Assembly: GCA_941918925.1 (NCBI GenBank)
Contig: OW799237.1
Location: 18,829,201 to 18,893,200 of the forward strand
Direction of reading: 5' to 3'
Length of the DNA stretch: 64,000 nucleotides
DNA from: Phyto melanocephala
Lineage: Eukaryota; Arthropoda; Insecta; Diptera; Rhinophoridae
This document shows positions 55,751-64,000 of this stretch, piece by piece. The notes under the pieces are model-generated. The model made no database searches. It was not told the DNA's origin and saw nothing but the letters and a program-made list of their open reading frames with translations. The translations under genes were made by a program, and so were the position numbers. Numbering within the stretch: position 1 is the first letter of the stretch; every line of letters begins with the position of its first letter.

Positions 55751-57482
55751 TGGCCCCAGAACTCAAGTCACTCAACAAATTAAGTTTTGTCATATTTTGA
55801 TTCCATCACAACTTTGAATATATTTCGCTCGCAAAAGACTAAGATTTTTTAGGGAAATAACTTTCGCCTGCGTAGTGGTCTATTTAATTTTTATATGTAT
55901 AATTAGTTTCAGAATTCTTTTATACATATTTCATTCAATATATCTTTTGGCTTAAACGGAATTGTTCCTTTTCCTAAAAGTATTAAATAAATTATAATTT
56001 TTAATTTATTATATAATCGTTTATTAGTACGTTAACATATTTACATTTTTTGTTGACTATTCTTACATAATTTTCTTAAATATTTATATTAAAAGCAAAA
56101 CAATTTGTTTCTAGAAATTTTATACGTCATCTATCTATCTCTAAAGTGAGGTGAAGTGATTTACAAAATAACGAAATTAGTTTAAACAACATTTAAAAAT
56201 CATCAAAGACTATTATAAATGAAACTTGTTGAAAAAATTCTGCTTCGGAAAAAGTAAATTTTCTTTAGTTTTCCGTTTAGTTGCTACAACTTAACAGTTA
56301 AGAGTGGAATATGCTGCATGCAACATGACATTGCTTGTCAATAGGGGAGTTAGTTGGCATTGTAAAAGTAATTTCAAATTGATTTTATTTCGAACCATTT
56401 AAGACAATCAACCTAAAAATCTAAAATTTTTTTTCTTGCCACATTTCGCATAGTTTTTTTTTTGTATAAAACACAGTCTTGCTGCCATAGTTTCTGTCTT
56501 AGTGGTTGAAATAAATGTCATACCAATAAACTTTAAGTTAAGCAGTTCGGTACTTTATTTTACTTAAAAGATTCTTTTTGCTTGAAACAAAGCAAAACAG
56601 AAAATAACTTGAATGTCATGTTGAGGGAAGAAGGATAAAAGTTTTTCTCACAAAAATATTTCAATGTTGTTGGCATGAGATTTTATTTTTCTCTAATAAA
56701 AGTGTAGACAACCGAGTAGTAATGCACAAAAATGTTACTAAAGAGGAAAATTCCTTATTTTAGTTTTTTTTTATTTATTTCAAATTGATCAAGTTTTGTT
56801 ATTTGTGTTGCTTTAAAACTTTTGAAATGTGTTTTCATGCTTTTCTTCTTTTTTTTGTAATGTAATTTAGTTACAATTCAATGGAGGACTACACTATATT
56901 TTAGTATATTTTTTCCAAGCACTTCTTTAAATTAAGATTTTTTTTCAGAAAAAAAAACTTAATGATTAATTGTAATTTATTAAATGTTTTTTTATTATTT
57001 AGTTTTATTACAATTGTTATAGAACATGCTTTTACCTAGATACAGATATTTTCTTATTTTTCAACGTAATATAATGAATTTCGCGTTTAATAATGGTGTT
57101 CGCTAATTTTCCTTTCTTATAAGTTTGTCAATATTATTCTTTTAAAGTGAATCTGAACCTTAATGATGTATTTTATTTTAAACATCCCATGGTTTCATCT
57201 TTAACGCCGTAGCTATGTTCAAATGTTTTAAACACTTTTATAGAACGAGTTTTTAGTTTGGTAATTTTTGTATCTTTATAATTTTTTAGTGTTAGTGTCA
57301 TTTAAAAATACTAACATTTATATTTATTACATTAGTAGGAGGGGATTTATTGCAAATATTTTAGATAAAATACTTCTTTAGACGATGTTAGAGGATCTAA
57401 TATTTTTCGCCAGTGAAAACGAAAGCCTTGAAAAATCGACTCACTAAATTCAAAAGAATGTATTTATTGCATATTGCATATA
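55751..57482. other. AT-rich intronic DNA
   Basis: No exon or element end recognised. Confidence 0.45.
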
Positions 57483-57640
57483 TTTCGCGAATATTCTTGA
57501 TTATTGTAATAAAAGGGTAGCCTATGTATTAAGCTAGGTTTTCCATTTTTGTGCCAAATTTCATTTAGTTCTGCAAAGCCGTTTTTACGTGATTGAGTAA
57601 CAAACCTCCAAAAATTCACGTTTATAATTTTAGTAGTATG
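57483..57640 (+). repeat. Dispersed TTAGTAGGAT repeat, second short copy
   Basis: TTTCGCGAATATTC, GTGCCAAATTTCATTTAGTT, TTTTTACGTGATTGAGTAAC and a terminal TTTTAGTAGTATG. It is the same family as 50150-50310, with one substitution in the end word. It lies 36 bp before the Helitron at 57676. Confidence 0.65.
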
Positions 57641-57675
57641 ACACGCAGATACCTTGAGAATTCACCAATAAAAAA

Positions 57676-58657
57676 TCTATATATATAAAAGTGAAACTCT
57701 GTGTGTGTGTTAGCTATAGACTCCGAAACTGCAAAACCGATCGGACTCAAACTTTGGAAAGTTGTTGTACACATTCCAGGGAGTGTTTATGGGTGGCAAA
57801 AATTGGGCGGGGCTACGCCCATAAAAAAGTTATAATTTTGAGGTACTTGCACTGGACCGATTTTTCTGAAACTTTGCACACATATTGAGCTGTCATGACT
57901 TTACAATTTCGTGATTAGAAAAGTGAGCAGTGCCACGCCCATAATTTTTTTTTATAATTTTCAGCTACTTGAACTTCACCGATTTTTCTGAAGCTTTGCA
58001 CACACATATTGAGCTCACATGATTATACAATTTCGTGATTAGAAAAGTGGGCAGTGCCACGCCCATAAGAAATAAGTTATCATTTTTAGCTACTTGCACT
58101 TGATCGATTTTTCTGAAACTTTGCACACACATATTGAGCTGTCATAACTATATAATTTCATGATTAGAAAAGTGGGCAGAGCCACGCCCATAAAAAGGTT
58201 ATAATATAGAGGTATTTGCACTGGACCGATTTTTCTGAAATTTGCACACATATTGCGCTGTCATGACTACAATTTCGTGATTAGAAAAGTGGGCAGAGCC
58301 ACGCCTATAAAAAAGTTATAATATAGAGGTATTTGCACTGGACCGATTTTTCTGAAATTTGCACACATATTGCGCTGTCATGACTTTACAATTTCGTGAT
58401 TAGAAAAGTGGGCAGTGCCACGCCCATAAAAAAAAGTTATAATTTTCAGCTACTTGAACTTCACCGATTTTTCTGAAGCTTTGCACACACATATTGAGCT
58501 CTCATGATTTTACAATTTCGTGATTAAAAAAGTGGGAAGAGCCACGCCCATAAGAAATAAGTTATAATATTTAGCTTTTTGCACTTGATATTCAATTAAA
58601 ATTTAGAATGCATTTTTATTAATTAAGGGGCGTACAACGCGCGCCGGGCTTTTCTAG
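57676..58657 (+). mobile_element. Non-autonomous Helitron with about six internal units
   Basis: Begins TCTATATATATAAAAGTGAA after A and ends GCGCGCCGGGCTTTTCTAG before T. The short hairpin GCGT-ACA-ACGC lies about 15 bp from the end. The head (AACTCTGTGTGTGTGTTAGC, GACTCCGAAACTGCAAAACC) and the 3' end match 7121-7492. Between them a 105-130-bp unit (CTGAAACTTTGCACACATAT, ATTTCGTGATTAGAAAAGTG, GCCACGCCCATAA) is repeated about six times, with CACGCCCATA-type words near 57935, 58060, 58190, 58302, 58417 and 58545. No coding. Confidence 0.87.
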
Positions 58658-59032
58658 TTAATTTCAAAAAAAAAAACAAAATCAATTGTCTCCAAACAAG
58701 TTTCAGTCACTGCTGTAAATCTTTTTTCATTTGGAATAGCATAAATTTTAAAAAGGGCCTTTTAAATACCAAGCGTGAAAACCACTAATGATTTTATGTT
58801 TGTAACGAATAAAGAAAAATAAGCGATGCGTATATAATTTATTCTTATGGTTAAAACTTAATAATGTATAGTATAGTTTTAGGGAAAAATTAATTTAAAT
58901 ATTTGTGTTGGTAGACAGTTCTTTTTTTTCATTTCAGTAAAAACTTTTTACGAGTTTAATGTTCAAACAGAGCTGAATATTCTTTTAAAATGCAATAAAG
59001 AGTATTTTTTTCTGTACGATTTGTTAAAACTA

Positions 59033-59536
59033 CAGTTGCCCAATAAAGTCTACATACAGCACCAAAAATATGATTTTAACGAAATTTACTGAAGAGTTAA
59101 CACATTTTAATATTACAAATACAACAGAAAATAAATACCGATCAGGCAGGCCATGTAAGCTTTCAGTGCACAAAAAGCGGAATGTTGTCAGACTCTTAAC
59201 AAATAATCCAAGAATAAATGCTGTGAATATCGCAAAAGACCTCGAAATTTCTATGCGAAACTGTTCGCAATGTTTTGAGGGCTTATAGTTTTCCAAGAAA
59301 AAAAACCGTTCATTAGCGCAACTAATTTAAAAAAACGTTCTTAATTTCCAAAACTACATTAAAATGACGGATTCGAATTTTGGAAAAATTTAATCTTTAG
59401 TGGTGAGTCTAAATTGAATATATGTATTTGGATACGATGGTAAACAAAAAGTATTTTTATCTTAAGTTTACAAATCCTTTTTTTTAATGAAAAAATGTAG
59501 TTATTCGTGTTGTATGTAGACTTTATTGGGCAACTG
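59033..59536 (+). mobile_element. Tc1-type deletion derivative, 504 bp
   Basis: The ends CAGTTGCCCAATAAAGTCTA and its inverse TAGACTTTATTGGGCAACTG bound the element, with TA on both sides (59031-59032 and 59537-59538). The arms match perfectly for at least 26 bp. Inside are the N-terminal DNA-binding part of a Tc1 transposase (NKYRSGRPCKLSVHKKRNVV, RLLTNNPRINAVNIAKDLEI) and a scrap near the first catalytic block. There the expected Asp is Gly (SGESKLN), followed by VFGYDGKQKVF. The rest of the catalytic domain is missing. It is movable only in trans, if at all. Confidence 0.85.
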
Positions 59537-60283
59537 TACATGCAAGATTTTTGATAAACTTTATAGAAAACTTAAAAACTACTGTTTCTTTGTGCCAGTT
59601 TGATTTGCCTATAAAATGTGTTTTTTTGTTTGTTAAATTATAATTACTTTCTTATATTTAGCCTTAAAAACAGTGCCAAATTTTTATTAACGATAATGTT
59701 GTATTTGTATCGAAAATGTATAAGTTAAAAAATAATTTTTATTTTTCAAAGGCGTGGCACTGTCTTATTTTATAATTGCTAAATTATAAAGTTGGAGCTG
59801 TTGCCTGTGTATGCAGGGTTCTATTAAAATCAGTTAAGTAAAAACTGGGCGTGGCACTTTTTTTCTTTGTAAATTTGACCTTGAGCTAAATGCGCTTGTT
59901 CTTGTAATGCAATATTCTATTTAATTGTGTTATATATAGCACAATTTTGTAGTAATATTGACAAAAATCCCATATATACATCGCACGTACATTTGTATTG
60001 GTTTTATGTGGTTTTAAAAGTTTAATAAACCAAAGAAACCATGTGGGGAAATTTTTATTTGTTACTTGGTTCGTAATTGAAGTATTTAAAGAATCGTCGG
60101 GCTAACACGTAGGCACCAAATTTACTTATAAACTTTCATTGCTCTACGATATTGCTTTAGGACGCTATTGCGTTTTGTTCGAGGATATTTTTAAATGACC
60201 TTGCATTACAAGCCATAACACAAAATTTAAATTATGTTAAAGTTTTGTAAAGGTGGACAACAAAACACATCTTTTAGCTTTTT
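59537..60283. other. AT-rich DNA with GGCGTGGCAC words
   Basis: AGGCGTGGCACTGTCTTATT at 59751 and CTGGGCGTGGCACTTTTTTT at 59845 resemble the CCACGCCC words of the Helitron units in reverse, so a decayed relative may lie here. No gene recognised. Confidence 0.35.
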
Positions 60284-60420
60284 ATAACCTTCATACGAGA
60301 GTGTAACAATATGTAAGTTTTTCATTTTGTTTGTAATTTCTACAGTGTTTTTATGTGACTTCATGAAGTATATATTCTGAATCCTTATAAAGCGTGAGTT
60401 TTCTAGCATAGTTTTTTTTT
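60284..60420 (-). repeat. mini-me-like tail fragment
   Basis: TTATAACCTTCATACGAGAG, TTCATTTTGTTTGTAATTTC and GACTTCATGAAGTATATATT match, in order, the terminal part of the superfamily in reverse orientation. It is diverged and truncated. Confidence 0.55.
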
Positions 60421-60495
60421 TAAATCTAATAAAACACCAAAATTTGCATCATATATTCAAATTTTTGTTGGAATCGATAAATTAGTCTTTGCTAT

Positions 60496-61195
60496 TTACT
60501 TTTTAAAAATAACTTCATGTAAATGTTGCCCAAGGCTCCGGTTCAAATGGTCCATTCGTAAGGTCAAATTTTGCACCACTTTTTCGAGCATTTCGGCCTG
60601 TATTCCATGAATAACACGTGTTATGTTATACTCTAAGGCTTTAATCGTGTTTGGCTTGTCCACATAGACCAAGAAATAGTCAAGAGGTGTCAAATCACAT
60701 GGTCTTGGCGGCCAACTCACAGGGCCATTTCGAGAGATAAACTGCTCACCAAATTCATCCTTCAATATGTCCATTGTTTCACGAGCTGTGTGACATGTGA
60801 CACCGTCTTCTTAAAAACACGTATCAACCAAGTCCAACTCAGCCAATTCGGCCAAAAAAAGTCGAGTATCATAGCTCGATATCGTTCGCTGTTGACGGTT
60901 ACGTTTCGTCTTTGAAGAAAAATGGACCGATAATGCCACCAGCCCCTTGACCAAACCAAACTTTCGTTTTTATCGGGATGCATCGGTAACTCTTGTACGT
61001 GGCTGTTCTTCACCCCAGATGCGACAGTTTTGCTTGTTTACGTATCCATTTAGCCAGAAATGAGCCTCATCGCTGAACACAAAAAAAGTTCGTAACAAAC
61101 GATGGACATTTCGATGATAATAAATTTCAACGATTTGCAGTCGTTGCTCGTTAGGGAGTTTCTCCATGATGAAGTGGCAGAGTATACTGAACACT
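60496..61195 (-). pseudogene. Tc3-like transposase pseudogene with internal deletion
   Basis: The minus strand starts MEKLPNEQRLQIVEIYYHRN at about 61168, the usual N-terminus of this family. It jumps directly to FVFSDEAHFWLNGYVNKQNC, so the helix-turn-helix and linker are deleted. In shifted frames it continues with LPMHPDKNESLVW, NVTVNSERYRAMILDFFWP, a damaged second Asp block, and then DILKDEFGEQFISRNGPVSW and PPRPCDLTPLDYFL. The end reads LHEVIFKK. At least two frameshifts prevent a product. It is the most complete copy of the family in the window apart from 4226-4942. Confidence 0.8.
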
Positions 61196-61261
61196 TTTCA
61201 CTTTCACAAATGTAGTTTGAACACAATTACCAACCAGTGCTGCCAGCCCGAAAAATTTAAT

Positions 61262-61725
61262 TCATAAAAAATCACTCTTTATATAGAGAAGTCGATTCGG
61301 CTGTCAGTCGCTTTGGTCGTTGAAATCAACTTTTTGAAGCCCCCATAGATCACACGGACTTCTATACAGTATCAGCTTATTAGAAATGCTTTCGAAATCT
61401 TTGGTATTGAAAATCAGTAATTTGGACCCATTAACGGCTGAGATATGAGCAAAAAAACTACATATGGCTCCATTTTTATTGAGATTATAATAACGAAATT
61501 GTATAAGAAAATTAACCACAAAAGCAGGTGGTGTTGTACATGATGGTAAAAAATGTTGTGCGTTGTTGTTGTTGTAATTTTATATTTTTTATACTTGTTT
61601 ATGTGTACGAATGTAAGAGGTTTCAAAACAACTTATATGTGTACGATTATAGTTGCGTATCTACACTTATAAGAAGGTTGTACCAAGACTTGGCAACCAA
61701 ATATAGCTTTATTACTTGTTTTGTT
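61262..61725 (-). repeat. mini-me-like repeat, degenerate reverse copy
   Basis: GAGAAGTCGATTCGGCTGTC, GTTGAAATCAACTTTTTGAA, ATTGAAAATCAGTAATTTGG, GCTGAGATATGAGCAAAAAA, GTTGTTGTTGTAATTTT and finally ATAGCTTTATTACTTGTTTT at the head side. The outermost tail and the A/T tract are missing. Confidence 0.65.
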
Positions 61726-63029
61726 CAAGTTCGTGTTCGAGCTTTCAACAGACGGACGGATATAGTTTTATCGTCTAGAATGTTATTAAGATTCTTAAAA
61801 TATATGAAGCGTGATTTTTGTATAACATACAACAGAGAGTCAACATACAAAGTTGTATAAGTCCACTTTTGTTGAAAATTAGTTAATATTTAAAAAGTTT
61901 TTACAATAACACTGCATTAACATTTTTTAAACAATTTAATTCCATTCCATTTAATACCATTTTTGGTAATATTATCCACAAAAACATTTGATGTAAAATA
62001 TCACACACATATACAACATATGTATGAATGTATTTACATTATCTGCTAATTAATACATAATGTTATAAATTGCCCATATGTATACTTTGTTTTTTTTCTG
62101 GTTATTTACAAAGCCTATTTGTTTATTAAGACAGTTTAATTTTAAGGTGTTGTTATTGTTACTGACAGAAATAGAGACAGAGCCATAGAAACGGTAAGAA
62201 CAATATGAACAACACAGCATATTTGATTTAATCATTAAATAATTCATGCTGGTTGTTTTGTTTTATTTTTTCTTTGGCTTTCAAATTAATACCTTAATTT
62301 TATTATCATAAATCTTAATGGGAAATCTTTTTTTAAATTCCATTTACATTATCAAAAATCTTACTTAATTTGTCATTAAGCAAGAAAAATCGCAATGAAT
62401 CTTTCTTGTTTGTTGTTAATGTCTGTCACTGTTTGGCTGGTTTGTTAAATGAAATCTCTAATAAATAAAAGGCAATAAATTATACTTTGTCCTTAAATCT
62501 GTTATCTGTTTGTGTCTATGTAATTACGTATCACAAACATAATTATTTTAATTACGGATTAAGTGTAGAACTTAAGCGATAAATTGTAATGGAGAGTCAA
62601 CATACAAAGATAGCGTAAAAAAATAAGTTTTAAAATTAAAAAAAAATTTAAGTTTTAGCATGTGTCGCTTATATATAGAAAGTATTTAAAGGAAAACCCT
62701 CATAGAAGAAGTACATCAAACATTGCTAATATTTTGAACCCCTACCCAAATGTCACTCAAGTCGAAGAAATTTCACGTTTTGAACTCCCTTCTACGTCAA
62801 GCTTATGCCAATTACTCTATAAATTCAATATTATAGCTCTGATAGAGCCAGTTTCTCAACAAAATTTTTTTGGCAGAGAAAATAAGAAATCGGCCTTAAC
62901 TTTTTTGATCAAAGTTCTTGGGTTGAAATTGTTGGCATTGTGGGTCAAAAACAACTAAAAATGTGAGTTCACATTATATGCTAGTAAAATTTATACGCGA
63001 AGTTATACATAGTCTTGCCAAAGGTAACA
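61726..63029. other. AT-rich DNA; one unassigned open frame
   Basis: A 98-codon plus-strand frame at 62662-62958 has fairly balanced composition. It lies just upstream of BEL/Pao-like sequence, so it may be decayed retroelement coding, but I see no recognisable motif. The rest is A/T-rich. Confidence 0.3.
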
Positions 63030-63240
63030 AAACAACTGCCAGAAGTTTCCGACTGAAAGAAACTCAAATAGTTAGATCTAGCCGACCCTACCTTTAACAA
63101 ATCTTCGCAAATAGATCCAATCCTGGGCAACGAATATGAACAAAATATTAACTTTGATGGTATAAGAAAAAATATATGTGGTAATACATCAACATATAAA
63201 ACGATATTTGGTTGGGTACTAGGTAAGGTTAAGGTTAGAT
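63030..63240 (+). pseudogene. BEL/Pao LTR-retrotransposon polyprotein fragment
   Basis: The plus strand from about 63078 reads DLADPTFNKSSQIDPILGNE and then INFDGIRKNICGNTSTYKTI and FGWVLGKV. This is the pattern 'LADP.F....ID.L.G...........G.....TIFGWVL.G' found in the aspartyl-protease-like (DUF1758) part of BEL/Pao polyproteins of insects. Stops are present just upstream (KQLPEVSD-stop). No LTRs were found. It runs directly into the tail of the minus-strand LINE at 63225. Confidence 0.65.
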
Positions 63241-63590
63241 TGGAAAATAGGGGCACATAAAGCCCAATTACACGTATGCCCAATTGGCATGTTGTGCGCT
63301 CTATGTGGAAACGGAATTTTCCTAATGAAAACTATAATCCTATTTTCTCCATAAAAATCAACTAGTTCAGGAACCCAGTCCCCTCAATGTCATCCCTTAT
63401 GGATCTCCAGTTCGAGTTTCTTAGGTATTCCAAATTCGGAATAGTATCAATGTACAAATGTCTTCTACTCCAAAACGCTGGACAATGACAAATGTAGTGT
63501 TCTAAGGTATCGTTCTCTTCCTCGCATGCTCTAGATGTCTTTTCCTCCGACAATCTCATAGGAGCTAGATGAGTTCTACTGTGGTAAGCA
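63225..63590 (-). pseudogene. LINE 3' end, second copy of the GGTTA-tailed family
   Basis: The minus strand encodes MRLSEEKTSRACEEENDTLE and HYICHCPAFW, then IDTIPNLEYLRNSNWRSIRD and a terminal GFLN. It is a clear relative of 21797-22215 (DTMPNLEYMGNSNWRFIRS there). The 3' UTR ends in GGTTAAGGTTAGATTGG on the plus strand, a degraded GGTTA tail. It is 5'-truncated. Confidence 0.7.
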
Positions 63591-63789
63591 ATATAGCACT
63601 ATTATGAAGCCGTTGTTATTATGAAATATGTTTAATACTTATAAAAACTATGCCAAATCGAATATTCGAGCTCACTTCGAATAACAACTGATCTATAAAT
63701 AATTTCTAGTTTTAATATGCTCTTAAAAAAAATCAAATTAGTTGTTGTATTAACGTGCGGCTTTAATATTAAACCGCACTGTCTACTGA
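63591..63789. other. AT-rich spacer
   Basis: Short spacer with no recognised content. Confidence 0.4.
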
Positions 63790-63865
<76 letters not shown>

Positions 63866-63920
63866 ATTCTACTACTACTACTACTACTACCACTACCACT
63901 ACTACTACTACTACTACTAC
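63790..63920. repeat. (ACT)n microsatellite, about 130 bp
   Basis: More than 40 ACT units, broken by one TAATTCTAC and one ACTACCACTACC interruption. On the other strand it reads AGT. Long and nearly pure, so probably polymorphic. Confidence 0.95.
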
Positions 63921-64000
63921 TTGTTTTTGTTTGAAGATTTGGTAAGTTTTATTAAGAAATTCAAAACAGATAGCCGACCTTTTTTGACACTTACAAAGAG

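Noticed and set aside
62662..62958. 98-codon plus-strand frame as a gene
   Set aside because: Composition is plausible but no motif was recognised; proximity to BEL/Pao-like sequence suggests retroelement decay. Not enough to call.

Overview
This window is nuclear DNA from a higher fly, most likely a calyptrate (blow-fly, flesh-fly or house-fly type). It is very AT-rich, has no bacterial-style gene organisation, and contains one recognisable host gene with spliceosomal introns. That gene is COP9 signalosome subunit 7 (CSN7), whose first two coding exons read very like the Drosophila protein. The repeats fit the same assignment: (GTCY)n 'mini-me-like' elements of the kind described from dipterans, Tc3-like transposons, non-autonomous Helitrons, and R1/Jockey-type and BEL/Pao retroelement remnants. 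The species cannot be fixed from sequence alone.

Layout. Positions 1-48.8 kb hold no host gene I can support; they are AT-rich DNA packed with mobile elements of different ages. About 17 copies or fragments of one repeat superfamily dominate. A typical copy starts ACAAGTAAGAGCGCTATATT, carries a small hairpin (TTCGGC-CGT-GCCGAA), an A/T tract, GTAT/GTT repeats and a GTCY repeat, and ends GAAGGGTATAAAAA. Other elements have inserted into these copies and into each other: a Tc3-like element at 4126-5048, a tRNA-derived SINE at 6220-6452, a hAT-type element at 42627-42994, and a Mutator-like element at 27608-29022 inside a LINE. Several insertions show target-site duplications, and for some an uninterrupted copy of the host repeat lies elsewhere in the window.

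CSN7 begins at 48986 on the + strand. Exon 1 (48986-49186) and exon 2 (49252-49504) are joined by a 65-bp intron. No later exon was found, so the next intron appears to run at least 14.5 kb, to the window end or beyond. That presumed intron holds a TATCGAT-rich minisatellite, a second and larger Helitron, a Tc1 deletion derivative, more Tc3-like pseudogenes, LINE and BEL/Pao fragments and a long (ACT)n microsatellite.

There is no operon-like or multi-gene host system here. The notable content is the stratigraphy of nested transposable elements, the unusual element structures (a 177-bp inverted repeat derived from one transposon end, a MULE with subterminal repeat arrays, Helitrons differing in internal unit number), and possible regulatory motif arrays inside the CSN7 intron.
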